Origin: an uncultured Acetobacteraceae bacterium
Lineage (GTDB): Bacteria > Pseudomonadota > Alphaproteobacteria > Acetobacterales > Acetobacteraceae
Direction of reading: 5' to 3'
Length of the DNA stretch: 48,131 nt
NCBI GenBank assembly: GCA_902805625.1
Contig: CADCTL010000181.1
Span: 1 to 48,131, forward strand
Shown here: piece by piece, positions 15,064 to 23,397 of the stretch
Layout: every line of letters begins with the position of its first letter
Numbering within the stretch: the stretch's first letter is position 1
The notes under the pieces: model-generated
The model's input: only the letters and a program-made list of their open reading frames with translations
Told to the model about the DNA's origin: nothing
Databases searched by the model: none
Position numbers and translations under genes: made by a program

Positions 15064-16206
15064 ATGACTCCACCGGTCCGCTATCTGTGGCGCATGCTCG
15101 GCTTCCTGCTCGCCGTGTCCGCGGTGGTCGCGGTGCTGTCGGGGGCGCTGTACGACGCCTTCGTCAGCAACCCGGTGCTGAACAGCATCATCTTCTGCGT
15201 GCTGCTGGTGGGCGTGGTCTGGACGCTGCGGCAGGTGCTGCTGCTGCGGCCGGAGGTGGAGTGGCTGGAGCACTTCCGCGCCCCGCGCATGGGCGCCCCG
15301 GCGCAGCCCGCACCGCGCCTGCTCGGGCCGATGGCCAGCATGTTCTCGGCGCGCCGGGCGGACCGCCTTTCGCTTTCCGCCGGGGCCATGCGGAGCGTGT
15401 TGGACGGCATCGCCTCCCGCCTGGACGAGGAGCGCGAGGTCTCGCGCTACATCATCGGGCTGCTGATCTTCCTCGGCCTGCTCGGCACCTTCTGGGGGCT
15501 GCTGCTGACCATCGGCTCCATCTCGGACGTGATCGGCGGCATGTCGGTGGGCTCCGGCGACCTCAACCAACTCTTCAACCAGCTCAAGACCGGGTTGGCG
15601 CAGCCGCTGCGGGGCATGGGCACGGCGTTCTCCGCCTCGATGCTCGGCCTCGCCGGCGCGCTGGTGTTGGGCTTTCTCGACCTCACGGCGGGGCAGGCCC
15701 AGACGCGCTTCTACAACGAGCTGGAGGAGTGGCTGGCCGGCATCACCCGCCTCTCCTCCGGCGTGCTCGGGCCGGAGGGCGAAGGCGGCAGCGTGCCGGC
15801 CTACGTCCAGGCGCTGCTGGAGCAGACCGCCGAGAACCTGGAAGGCCTGCAACGCACGCTGGAGCGCGGCGAGGAAGGGCGAGCGGCGAGCGCCCAGGCC
15901 CTCAACACCCTCACCGAACGGCTGGCGGTGCTGGCGGACCAGATGCGGGCGGGCCAGAGCCTGATGCTGCGGGTGGCCGAGCAGCAAGCCTCGCTCGGCC
16001 CCGCCCTGCAAAGGCTGGCGGACGCCCAGGCCTCCGGCGGCATCGACGAGCAGAGCCGCGGCTACCTCCGCAACACCGAGTTCTACCTGGCTCGGCTGCT
16101 GGAAGAGGTGGCGCAGGGGCGGGCCCAGTCCACGGCCGAGATTCGCAACGAGATCAAGGTGCTGGCGCGGACCATCGCCGCCATCGCCGAAGAAGCGCCG
16201 CGGTAG
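15064..16206 (+). CDS. MotA/TolQ/ExbB-type proton-channel family protein
   Basis: A 380-residue membrane protein. Two N-terminal helices (about 9-29 and 37-60) precede a cytoplasmic stretch. Two more helices (about 127-150, IIGLLIFLGLLGTFWGLLLT, and about 182-206, with PLRGMGTAFSASMLGLAGAL) match the pore helices of MotA/ExbB proteins, including the small-residue GT/A pattern. The C-terminal third (about 235-375) is a predicted coiled coil, far longer than in ExbB/TolQ. It is followed 9 bases downstream by the MotB-like partner. A stator-type complex that couples ion flow to movement of an envelope part is inferred. No flagellar, Ton or Tol genes are nearby. Confidence 0.85.
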   Translation: MTPPVRYLWRMLGFLLAVSAVVAVLSGALYDAFVSNPVLNSIIFCVLLVGVVWTLRQVLLLRPEVEWLEHFRAPRMGAPAQPAPRLLGPMASMFSARRADRLSLSAGAMRSVLDGIASRLDEEREVSRYIIGLLIFLGLLGTFWGLLLTIGSISDVIGGMSVGSGDLNQLFNQLKTGLAQPLRGMGTAFSASMLGLAGALVLGFLDLTAGQAQTRFYNELEEWLAGITRLSSGVLGPEGEGGSVPAYVQALLEQTAENLEGLQRTLERGEEGRAASAQALNTLTERLAVLADQMRAGQSLMLRVAEQQASLGPALQRLADAQASGGIDEQSRGYLRNTEFYLARLLEEVAQGRAQSTAEIRNEIKVLARTIAAIAEEAPR

Positions 16207-16215
16207 GCCGCCGCG

Positions 16216-17628
16216 ATGGCGCTGGCGCGCGGGAGGCGATCCCACCAAGGCGGCGGTTTGGAGGCTTGGCCGGGCTACGTGGACGCGCTGTCCACGCTGC
16301 TCATGGTCATCATCTTCGTGCTGCTGGTCTTCGCGCTGGCGCAGGGCTTCCTGTCGGTCGCCCTGTCCACGCGGGACCAGGCGCTGGACCGGGTGAACCG
16401 GCAGGTGGCCGAACTGGCCGAGATGCTGGCGCTGGAGCGCGGCCAGGCGACGGAGCTGCGCGGCACCCTGACCCGCACCGCGACCGAGTTGCGCGCCGCC
16501 GCCGCAGCGCGGGACGCGCTGGCCACCCAGCTCCGCGAAGCGCGCGAGGAGCGCGAGCGCATGGGCGCCGAACGCGACGCGATCCGCGGCGAGCGCGACC
16601 GGCTGGCGGCCCGCGTCACGGACTTGGACCTCGCCTCGCGCGGCGGCGCGGACCGCCTCGCTTCCTTGGAGCAGCGCTTGGCGGAGGCGCTGCGGCGCTC
16701 CGAGGCCGTGGGCAGCGACGCCGCGCAGACGGCGCGCGACCTCACCGCCGAGCGCGCGGCGCGGCAGCAAGCGGCGGCGCGCGCGGCGGAACTGGAGGCG
16801 CAGGTGCGCTTGGACCGCGCCACGGTCGAGGCGCGGATGGCCGACATCGCCAACCTCTACGACCAGGTTCGCGCGCTGACGGCGCTGCGCGACCAGTTGG
16901 AGCGGCAAGCGCAGGAGGCCTCGCGGCGCGCCGGGGGAGAGGCGGAAGGACGCGCGGCGGCGGAGGCGCGGGCGATGGAGCAGGGCCGCCTCGCCGAGAG
17001 CGCCCGCGCCCAGGTGGCGCTGCTGACCCGGCAGGTGGACGAGCTGCGCGCCCAACTCGCGCGCGTCGCGGCGGTGCTCGAAGTGTCAGAAGCCGCCGCG
17101 CGCGAGAAGGACGTGCAGATCGCGAACCTCGGCAGCAGGTTGAACGCCGCCCTGGCCGCGCGGGTCGAGGAGCTGCAACGTTACCGCAGCGACTTCTTCG
17201 GCCGGCTGCGCGACCTGCTCGGCGAACGGCCGGAGGTGCGCGTCGTCGGCGACCGCTTCGTGTTCCAATCCGAGGTGCTGTTCCCGCCGGCCAGCGCCGA
17301 CCTGTCAGGTCCCGGCCAGCAGCAGGTCCGCGCCACCGCCCGCATCTTCCAGGACCTCGCGGCGCGCATCCCGGCTGACGTGAACTGGATCCTTCGGGTG
17401 GACGGCCACGCCGACCGCAACCCGATCCGCAGCGGCCGCTTCGCCACCAACTGGGAGCTCTCGGCCGCGCGGGCCATCGCGGTGGCGCAACTCCTCATCC
17501 AGGAGGGATTGCCGTCCAACCGCGTCGCGGCGACCGCCTTCGGCGACAACCAACCGCTCGACGTGGCGGACACGCCGGAGGCGCACGCGCGCAATCGGCG
17601 AATCGAATTGCGCCTCACCGACCGCTGA
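16216..17628 (+). CDS. MotB/OmpA-like peptidoglycan-binding protein with long coiled coil
   Basis: A 470-residue single-pass inner-membrane protein. WPGYVDALSTLLMVIIFVLL (about 18-37) is a MotB-like helix with Asp23 placed like the proton-carrying aspartate of MotB (D32 in E. coli). A very long Arg/Glu/Ala-rich coiled coil (about 55-320) spans what would be periplasm. The C-terminal OmpA domain (about 340-470) has LFPPASADL, ILRVDGHADRNPI, NWELSAARAIAVAQLL and the closing HARNRRIELRL, the canonical peptidoglycan-binding motifs. With its partner at 15064 it forms a stator-like pair. The coiled coil is far longer than the MotB linker, implying an extended arm. Confidence 0.87.
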   Translation: MALARGRRSHQGGGLEAWPGYVDALSTLLMVIIFVLLVFALAQGFLSVALSTRDQALDRVNRQVAELAEMLALERGQATELRGTLTRTATELRAAAAARDALATQLREAREERERMGAERDAIRGERDRLAARVTDLDLASRGGADRLASLEQRLAEALRRSEAVGSDAAQTARDLTAERAARQQAAARAAELEAQVRLDRATVEARMADIANLYDQVRALTALRDQLERQAQEASRRAGGEAEGRAAAEARAMEQGRLAESARAQVALLTRQVDELRAQLARVAAVLEVSEAAAREKDVQIANLGSRLNAALAARVEELQRYRSDFFGRLRDLLGERPEVRVVGDRFVFQSEVLFPPASADLSGPGQQQVRATARIFQDLAARIPADVNWILRVDGHADRNPIRSGRFATNWELSAARAIAVAQLLIQEGLPSNRVAATAFGDNQPLDVADTPEAHARNRRIELRLTDR

Positions 17629-17642
17629 CGGACGCAAGGAGC

Positions 17643-17672
17643 GGGCGGCGCGGGTTTCACGCCGCGCCGCCC
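17643..17672. terminator. bidirectional hairpin terminator
   Basis: A perfect 11-bp GC stem (17643-17653 with 17662-17672) closes an 8-base loop, GTTTCACG. It lies between the stop of the MotB-like gene and the stop of the convergent response regulator, and can serve both strands. The plus-side tail is only weakly T-rich (TTCCGTTG). Confidence 0.65.
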
Positions 17673-17699
17673 TTCCGTTGAGGCCCGCCGGCCGCGCCG

Positions 17700-18428
17700 T
17701 CAGCCGATGGAAATGCTGGCGTCCTGCCCCGCCTGGGCGTCCAGCCGATATCCGCCGCCTTCGGTGAGGAGCAGGCGGGTCCTGGACGGGTCCGGCTCGA
17801 TCTTCTGGCGCAGGCGGTAGATGTGCGTCTCCAGCGTGTGGGTGGTGACGGAGCTGTTGTAGCCCCACACCTCGTTCAGCAGCACCTGGCGCGGCACCGG
17901 CTTGCCGGCCGCCCGGTACAGGAACTTCAGGATGTTGGATTCCTTGTCCGTCAGCCGGATCTTGCGGTTCCGGGCCGGCTCCAGCAGCAGCTTGGCGGAG
18001 GGGCGGAACATGTAGGGCCCGACGGTGAACACCGCGTCCTCGGAGTTGTCGAACACGCGGAGCTGGGCGCGCACGCGGGCGAGGAGCTCGTTCAGGCGGA
18101 AGGGCTTGGCGATGTAGTCGTTGGCGCCGGCGTCGAGCCCGCGCACCACGTCCTGCTCCGCGTCCGCCCCCGTCAGCATGATGACGGGCATGCGCTTGCC
18201 GTCGCGCCGCAGCTTGGCGCAGAACTCGCGCCCGTCCCCGTCCGGCAGGCCGACGTCGAGCAGGATGGCGTCGTAGCGCGCGTCGCCCTCGTTGAGCTTG
18301 GCGGTGGCTTCGGCCGCGTTCTCGGCCTCCACGATGCGGAAGTCGCCGGCGAGCATGATCTGCTCCGCCAGCGTGGCGCGGAGCGCCGCGTCGTCCTCGA
18401 CGATCAGGATGGGGCGGGGGGCGGTCAT
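17700..18428 (-). CDS. OmpR/PhoB-type response regulator (orphan)
   Basis: A 242-residue two-domain regulator. The receiver has the acidic pair Asp12/Asp13 (VEDD), phosphoacceptor Asp58 (LLDVGLPDG), Thr86 (MLTG) and Lys108 (AKPF), so phosphorylation is expected. The winged-helix effector contains RKIRLTDKESNILKFLYRA, LLNEVWGYN and THTLETHIYRLRQKIEPD, the DNA-recognition region of the OmpR family. No histidine kinase is adjacent, so the partner is elsewhere. A GGAGAG site precedes ATG 18428. Upstream is an unusually AT-rich gap, where its promoter should lie. Confidence 0.93.
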   Translation of the reverse strand: MTAPRPILIVEDDAALRATLAEQIMLAGDFRIVEAENAAEATAKLNEGDARYDAILLDVGLPDGDGREFCAKLRRDGKRMPVIMLTGADAEQDVVRGLDAGANDYIAKPFRLNELLARVRAQLRVFDNSEDAVFTVGPYMFRPSAKLLLEPARNRKIRLTDKESNILKFLYRAAGKPVPRQVLLNEVWGYNSSVTTHTLETHIYRLRQKIEPDPSRTRLLLTEGGGYRLDAQAGQDASISIG

Positions 18429-18597
18429 GGGCTCTCCAAAGGCTCGAGGTTCACCAGTCGGCGGGCTGCGCTAGAAGGCCGAGCAACCTTCGGAGAGCAG
18501 AATGAAACCATTGCCTGAAGAGCGCATCATCTCATTCAGCAATCCAGCGACACGATAGTGCGATAAAATGCCCAGGACTGAGTTAAATATGATTCAC
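18429..18597. other. AT-rich intergenic region upstream of response regulator
   Basis: About 110 bases (roughly 18495-18600) are visibly AT-rich against the GC-rich rest of the window, for example GTTAAATATGATTCACTCAA near 18574-18600. A 9-bp inverted repeat, ATCTCATTC (18529-18537) and GAATGAGAT (18624-18632), bridges it and the end of the DUF1491 gene. No gene or RNA is recognised. It is the natural place for the response-regulator promoter and perhaps autoregulation, or it may be a transferred scrap. Confidence 0.45.
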
Positions 18598-18930
18598 TCA
18601 AAGTATTCTGCATTCAAAAGGCGGAATGAGATCCGGAGTTTCGAACTCCAACACCCACAAATCTGGATCGCGTTTCAACTGCCGGTCTACGTAGGCGTCG
18701 GCCGTGGCTTGGTCCACGGGCGTGGCGCCGCTGCCGCGAAGCCACGCCGGCCGGCCCTCCGCGTCGCGCACTTGGCTCAGCACCACCAATCCCTCGCGCC
18801 CGCGCAGCACGCAAAGGATGCCGCCGCTGTCGGCGTCGCCCCGGCGCAGCACGACTCCGCTCCGCCCGGCCAAGTCGGCCAGCCGAATCGCCATGGACAC
18901 CCAAATGCCGGCCTTCACGCGCGCTTCCAT
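18598..18930 (-). CDS. DUF1491 family protein
   Basis: A 110-residue conserved alphaproteobacterial protein of unknown function. Family-like segments are the N-terminal MEARVKAGIWVSMAIR, VLRRGDADSGGILCVL, WLRGSGATP and the C-terminal VDRQLKRDPDLWVLEFE. It is soluble and has no signal peptide. ATG 18930 is chosen because homology begins there; the frame continues upstream without similarity. The last few residues (PPFECRIL) lie at the edge of the AT-rich gap and may be a replaced tail. Confidence 0.82.
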   Translation of the reverse strand: MEARVKAGIWVSMAIRLADLAGRSGVVLRRGDADSGGILCVLRGREGLVVLSQVRDAEGRPAWLRGSGATPVDQATADAYVDRQLKRDPDLWVLEFETPDLIPPFECRIL

Positions 18931-19044
18931 GCCCCGGAAGGTGCCACTGGGGTGGCCTCCGGCAAGCCCCGGCGGCTTGCCTCCCGCCGGGCGCTCCGCC
19001 ACATGCCGGGCGCAGCAGCGGGCGAGCGCCGCCGCGGGGGAGCG

Positions 19045-19263
19045 ATGGACCAACGCAAGATGACCGAGGCCCAACGGGCCTATGAAGCGAAGCGCGCCGC
19101 CAAGGCCGGGCTCACCTTGGAGCGGTGGCTGGAGCGCAAGGAAAAGGCCGCGGCCGCCGGGGAGCGCGAAGCAGTGGCGAAGCAGCGGCCATCGTCGGCC
19201 GAGGCGAAAGGCAAGCCCGGCTTCCTGGCGAGGTTGTTGGAGAAGGCGCAGAAGCCTCTCTGA
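19045..19263 (+). CDS. small basic alpha-helical protein, hypothetical
   Basis: A 72-residue protein rich in Lys, Arg, Glu and Ala, starting MDQRKMTEAQRAYEAKRAAK and ending GFLARLLEKAQKPL. It looks fully helical and cytoplasmic. I recall similar short proteins in Acetobacteraceae, but know no function. An alternative start is Met6. It is divergent from DUF1491 (114 bases between starts) and convergent with the ABC substrate-binding protein (12 bases between stops). A GGGGG run at 19036-19040 sits close before the ATG and may act as ribosome site. Confidence 0.65.
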   Translation: MDQRKMTEAQRAYEAKRAAKAGLTLERWLERKEKAAAAGEREAVAKQRPSSAEAKGKPGFLARLLEKAQKPL

Positions 19264-19275
19264 TCCGCGCCCGCC

Positions 19276-20547
19276 TCAGCCGGCCGGACCGAACTGCGCC
19301 CGGAGCCGCGCCACCGCCGCTTCCGACGGGAAGACCGTGACCTGCTTGCCGTTCTGCCATTGCAGGACGAAAGGCCGGGCGCGGGTGTTCTGGCCGCGCT
19401 CGTCGAATCGGGCGCCCCAGCCGGTGGGGGTGCCGCCGTCGGGCAGGTCCGTCGCCAGCATGGCAGCGCGGACCCGGTCCGTTTCCACCCCGCCGGCCCG
19501 TTGCACCGCGTCCAGGCAGATGCGGGCGCCGCAGTAGTTGGCGAGGCTGTGGCCGGAGCGCGGCTCGCTGCCGTACCGGCGCCGGTACGCCTCCGCGAAC
19601 TGCTTCACGCCCGGGGCCATGCGCTCGTTCACCTCGAATTGGGTGAAGTCCACGTTCATGGTGCCGTCGAAGTCCGGCCCGACCGCGCGCATGGTGTCCA
19701 CGCCGCTGTAGCCGGCGCCCGAGCCGATCACCATGCGCGGCCGCCATCCCGCTTCGCGCATCGCCCGGTAGAACACGATGATGTCGTTCTGATAGCCGGT
19801 GTGCAGCACCACCTCGGCGCCCGCGCCCTTCAACCGCTGCACCGCCGCCGCCAGCTCCGCCCCGCGCGCCGCGTAGCCGAGCTTTTCCACCAGCCGCAGC
19901 CCGCGCGCCCCGAGCAGCGCTTCCTGGGAGCCGGATACGCTCTGCCCGTAAAGCCCGTCCTCGTGCAGGATCGCCACCTTCACCGCCGCGGGCGAAACGC
20001 CCCAGGACGGCGCCAGCGCCTCCGGCACGGCGTTCACCGCTTCGCGCGCGAAGTCGCTGGCGCGCGGGCAGGTTCGGAACAGCGTGCGGAAGCCGCGCTC
20101 GGTGATCGGGTCGCCGATGGCGCCCAGCTCGAAATAGGGGACGCGCTGCATCTCCGCGACCTGCGTGGCCGCGAAGGAGAGCGCGGAGGAGAAGGTGCCG
20201 AACAGGCCCGCCGCGCGCTCCGCGCCGAGCAAACGCCGCGCTTCGCCGACCGCTTGGTTCTGGTCGGTGGCGTCGCCCTTGAGCAGCCGGACCGGGCGCG
20301 ACAGCAAACCGCCGGCCGCGTTGCGCTCCTCCACCGCGATCTCGAGGCCGCGGAAGCTCTCGTCCCCGAGCAGCGACAGGCTGCCGGACAGCGGATACAG
20401 CGCGCCCAGCCGGATCTCTCCCGACGAGGGCGCCGTGACCTGGGCGACGGCCCCGCGCAGGCCGGCGGCCGAGCCGATCGATGCGGCCAGCACGAGGCGC
20501 CGGGGCAGCAGCGGCGGGCGGCGGATGCGGGCGGGCGTCGTGTCCAT
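19276..20547 (-). CDS. ABC transporter substrate-binding protein, LivK/type 1 periplasmic family
   Basis: A 423-residue periplasmic binding protein. The signal region holds a twin arginine (PRRLVLAASIGSAAGLRG) and ends near GAVAQ. The mature part has the family pattern: IRLGALYPLSGSLSLLG, GLEIAVEERNAAGG, LLKGDATDQNQAVGEARRLL, ILHEDGLYGQS and AEVVLHTGYQNDIIVFYRAM. It resembles branched-chain amino acid or amide receptors, but the ligand is not predictable. No permease or ATPase genes are adjacent, so it is an orphan receptor. ATG 20547 is the first Met before the signal. It is divergent from the quinone reductase at 20716. Confidence 0.88.
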   Translation of the reverse strand: MDTTPARIRRPPLLPRRLVLAASIGSAAGLRGAVAQVTAPSSGEIRLGALYPLSGSLSLLGDESFRGLEIAVEERNAAGGLLSRPVRLLKGDATDQNQAVGEARRLLGAERAAGLFGTFSSALSFAATQVAEMQRVPYFELGAIGDPITERGFRTLFRTCPRASDFAREAVNAVPEALAPSWGVSPAAVKVAILHEDGLYGQSVSGSQEALLGARGLRLVEKLGYAARGAELAAAVQRLKGAGAEVVLHTGYQNDIIVFYRAMREAGWRPRMVIGSGAGYSGVDTMRAVGPDFDGTMNVDFTQFEVNERMAPGVKQFAEAYRRRYGSEPRSGHSLANYCGARICLDAVQRAGGVETDRVRAAMLATDLPDGGTPTGWGARFDERGQNTRARPFVLQWQNGKQVTVFPSEAAVARLRAQFGPAG

Positions 20548-20715
20548 GCGCGATGCGACTCCGGGTGGCCGATAGTCGTGGCAGTCCCCGGCGCTGGCAA
20601 CCCCGCGCCGCGTCAGGACTCCGTGCCTCCGCGGGCGGTGACGCGCGCCCCGCGCGCTTGACGCGCCGCCGCGCCGCGCGGAACGTCGCCACGGGCGAAC
20701 GGGGAGGAACCGGCC

Positions 20716-21741
20716 ATGGCAGCAGCAGGAACGGGCGGCGTGCCGCGCCGCATGTCCCACATGGCGCACGGCCAGGGCGGCGGGCCGGAGGTGCTGACGA
20801 CGGCCACCGGCGACGTGCCGCAGCCCGGCCCGGACGAGGTGCTCATCCGGGTCATGGCCGCCGGGGTGAACCGGCCGGACGTGTCCCAGCGCAAGGGCGA
20901 GTACCCGCCGCCGCCGGGCGCGAGCCCCATCATAGGGCTCGAAGTCGCGGGCGAGGTGGTGGCCGCGGGGCCGCAAGCCAGCGCCTGGAAGCCGGGCGAC
21001 CGCGTGTGCGCCCTCACCAACGGCGGCGGCTACGCCGAGTACTGCGTGGCGCCGGCGCCGCAATGCCTGCCCTGGCCGCGCGGCTACGACGCGGTGCGCG
21101 CGGCGGCGCTGTGCGAAACGGCCTTCACCGTCTGGGCCAACCTGTTCGGCCACGGCCGGCTGGCGGAAGGCGAAACGGCGCTGGTCCACGGCGGCACCAG
21201 CGGCATCGGCGTCACCGCCATCCAGTTCGCCAAGGCGTTCGGCGCGCGGGTCATCGCCACGGCGGGCAGCCCGGAGAAGTGCCAGGCCTGCCTCGACCTC
21301 GGCGCCGACGCCGCCATCGATTACCGGAAGCAGGACTTCGTGCAGGAGGTGAAGACCATCACGGAAGGCAAGCTGGCCGACGTGGTGCTCGACATGGTGG
21401 GCGGCGACTACTTCGCGCGGAACCTGCGCTGCCTGCGGATGGACGGGCGCTTGGTCCTCATCGCCTTCCTCGGCGGCGCGCAAGCGGCGGAGGTGGACCT
21501 CCGCCCCATCATGGTGCGGCGCCTGACGGTCACGGGCAGCACCATGCGGCCGCGCACCACGGCGCAGAAGGGCGAGATCGCCGCGGCGCTGCGGGAGAAG
21601 GTGTGGCCCCTGCTGGACGCCGGCCGCTGCGCGCCGCCCATCTTCAAGGTGTTCCCCATGGCCGAAGCCGCCGCGGCGCACGCGTTGATGGAAAGCAGCC
21701 AGCACATCGGCAAGATCGTGCTGCGCGTGGCGGAGGAATAG
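20716..21741 (+). CDS. zinc-free NAD(P)H quinone oxidoreductase (MDR family, PIG3-like)
   Basis: A 341-residue medium-chain dehydrogenase/reductase without catalytic zinc. Segments are GVNRPDVSQRKGEYPPPPG and SPIIGLEVAGEVVAAG in the catalytic domain, then the nucleotide-binding HGGTSGIGVTAIQFAKAFGA and the C-terminal QHIGKIVLRV. This pattern matches the TP53I3/PIG3 quinone reductase group, which uses NADPH. An AGGAGG-like site (GGGGAGGAACC) precedes ATG 20716. It heads a tight plus-strand run with the SDR, EamA and esterase genes, with gaps of 4 to 11 bases. Confidence 0.9.
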   Translation: MAAAGTGGVPRRMSHMAHGQGGGPEVLTTATGDVPQPGPDEVLIRVMAAGVNRPDVSQRKGEYPPPPGASPIIGLEVAGEVVAAGPQASAWKPGDRVCALTNGGGYAEYCVAPAPQCLPWPRGYDAVRAAALCETAFTVWANLFGHGRLAEGETALVHGGTSGIGVTAIQFAKAFGARVIATAGSPEKCQACLDLGADAAIDYRKQDFVQEVKTITEGKLADVVLDMVGGDYFARNLRCLRMDGRLVLIAFLGGAQAAEVDLRPIMVRRLTVTGSTMRPRTTAQKGEIAAALREKVWPLLDAGRCAPPIFKVFPMAEAAAAHALMESSQHIGKIVLRVAEE

Positions 21742-21747
21742 GCGGCT

Positions 21748-22512
21748 ATGCCCGGCGAAGCGCCGCGGACCCACGCCAGCCGCGTGGCGCTCGTCACCGG
21801 CGGCGGGCGCGGGATCGGCGCCGCCGTCGCCGCCGAACTGGCGGCGCGCGGCGCGCGCGTGGCGGTGCTGGACACGGACGCAGGCCTCGCTAACGAGGTC
21901 GCGCGGTCCTGCGGCGGCCACGCCGAGCCCTGCGACGTGACGGACCGCGCCGCGGTGGACGAGGCCTGCCGCATAGTGGAGGCGGCGCTCGGCCCGGTGG
22001 ACGTCCTGGTCAACAACGCCGGCATCAGCCCCAAGCGCGACGGCAAGCCGGTGCCTGTTTGGGAGATGGACGGCGCCGACTGGGACGCCGTGGTCGCGGT
22101 GAACCTCACCGGCTGCTTCAACATGGCACGCCGCCTGACGCCCGGCATGGTGGCGCGCAAACGGGGCTGGATCGTCAACATGGCGTCCGTCTCCGGCCGC
22201 GTCTGGACGCCGTTGGTGGGCGGCCACTACACCGCGACCAAGACGGCGCTGGTCGGCCTCACGCGCCACTGGGCCGGCGAGTTGGGGCCGCACGGCGTGC
22301 GGGTGAACGCGGTTGCGCCCGGCCGCATCGCCACGCCCATGGCGAAGCTCTCCGCGCCCGAGACCAACCGGGCCATCGTCGCGGCGACGCCGCTCGGCCG
22401 CGCCGGCGAGCCGGAGGAGGTGGCGCGCGCGGTGTGCTTCCTGTCGGGGCCGGACGCCGAGTTCGTCACGGGCGCCATCCTCGACGTTTCCGGCGGCTGG
22501 ATGATGAGCTGA
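21748..22512 (+). CDS. short-chain dehydrogenase/reductase (FabG/3-oxoacyl-reductase-like)
   Basis: A 254-residue classical SDR. TGGGRGIG (glycine motif), VLDTD (Asp after strand 2, NAD preference), NNAGISP, MASVSG (catalytic Ser), YTATK (Tyr-Lys) and the C-terminal ILDVSGGWMM are all present. The closest general type is the FabG-like 3-hydroxyacyl or polyol dehydrogenase group. The gap to the quinone reductase is 6 bases, so they are co-transcribed. The substrate is unknown. Confidence 0.9.
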   Translation: MPGEAPRTHASRVALVTGGGRGIGAAVAAELAARGARVAVLDTDAGLANEVARSCGGHAEPCDVTDRAAVDEACRIVEAALGPVDVLVNNAGISPKRDGKPVPVWEMDGADWDAVVAVNLTGCFNMARRLTPGMVARKRGWIVNMASVSGRVWTPLVGGHYTATKTALVGLTRHWAGELGPHGVRVNAVAPGRIATPMAKLSAPETNRAIVAATPLGRAGEPEEVARAVCFLSGPDAEFVTGAILDVSGGWMMS

Positions 22513-22516
22513 GGGC

Positions 22517-23386
22517 GTGCCGCCCGCCCCCGCCGGGTTGCGCTACCTCGCGGTCTCGGTGTTCCTCTTCGGCGGCATCTGGCCCGTCACCAAGCACGCC
22601 TTCGCCCACGCGACGCCGCTCTGGTTCGCGCTGAACCGCGCCGGACTCGCGGCGCTGGTGTCCATGCTGCTGCTGGCGGGATTGCGGCGGCTGCGGCCGC
22701 CCGGCCGCGCCGACCTACCCGCGGTCGTGGCCATCGGCGTGCTCCAGCTCGGCGGCTTCTTCGCGCTCACCCATTTGGCGTTGGGCTTCGTGCCGGCCGG
22801 GCGCACCGCCATCCTGAGCAACGTCACGGTGTTCTGGCTGGTGCCGCTGTCCGTGCTGGTGCTGGGCGAGCGGGTGTCGCCGCGGCAGTGGGCGGCGGCG
22901 GGGGTCGGGTTGCTCGGCGTGCTGGCGCTGATGGCGCCCTGGGCGGCGCCGGAGGCCGGCTCGGCGGGGCTTTTGCCCGGCTACGCGCTGCTGCTCGGGG
23001 CGAGCCTCGCCTGGAGCGTCGCCATCCTGGTGACGCGCCGTTTCCCGCCGCAGCGCCCGGTGATGGAGTTGCTGCCCTGGTGCTTCGCCCTCGGCGCCGC
23101 GCTGCTGCTGCCCTTGGCGCTGCTGCGCGAGCCGGCGGGCGGCATCGGGCGGGAGGCTTGGCCGCACGCCGCCTTCGTCGGCGCGGTGGCGGCGCCGGTC
23201 GGCACCTGGGCGACCATCGAGGCGGGGCGGCGCTTGTCCGGTATGCTCGCCTCGCTCGGCTTCCTGGCGATCCCGGCCTTCGGGGTGGCGTTGTCGAACC
23301 TGTGGCTGGGCGAACCGCTGGGCTGGGACGTGCTGCTGGGCTGCGCGCTCGTCCTCGGCGGCGTCGCCATCGCCGCGCGCGGGTAG
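22517..23386 (+). CDS. EamA/DMT family transporter
   Basis: A 289-residue protein with ten hydrophobic segments arranged as two EamA repeats, as in RhaT/YdcZ-type drug/metabolite exporters. The first repeat starts at YLAVSVFLFGGIWPVTKHA, and the first half closes with GRTAILSNVTVFWLVPLSVLVLGE, the typical end of an EamA unit. The second half closes with LWLGEPLGWDVLLGCALVLGG. The start is GTG 22517, 4 bases after the SDR stop; no closer ATG fits. The substrate is unknown. The stop codon TAG forms part of the ribosome site TAGGAG of the next gene. Confidence 0.88.
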   Translation: MPPAPAGLRYLAVSVFLFGGIWPVTKHAFAHATPLWFALNRAGLAALVSMLLLAGLRRLRPPGRADLPAVVAIGVLQLGGFFALTHLALGFVPAGRTAILSNVTVFWLVPLSVLVLGERVSPRQWAAAGVGLLGVLALMAPWAAPEAGSAGLLPGYALLLGASLAWSVAILVTRRFPPQRPVMELLPWCFALGAALLLPLALLREPAGGIGREAWPHAAFVGAVAAPVGTWATIEAGRRLSGMLASLGFLAIPAFGVALSNLWLGEPLGWDVLLGCALVLGGVAIAARG

Positions 23387-23397
23387 GAGTGTCCGGG

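Noticed and set aside
14511-17628. Zorya-type anti-phage system (ZorA/ZorB)
   Set aside because: The MotA/MotB-like pair resembles ZorAB in outline, but there are no ZorC, ZorD or ZorE genes nearby. Neighbours are housekeeping (efp, suhB, a regulator), not defence genes.
20658-20686. Sigma70 promoter TTGACG upstream of the quinone reductase gene
   Set aside because: TTGACG at 20658-20663 looks like a -35 box, but the -10 position 17 bases on (GAACGT) is a poor match.
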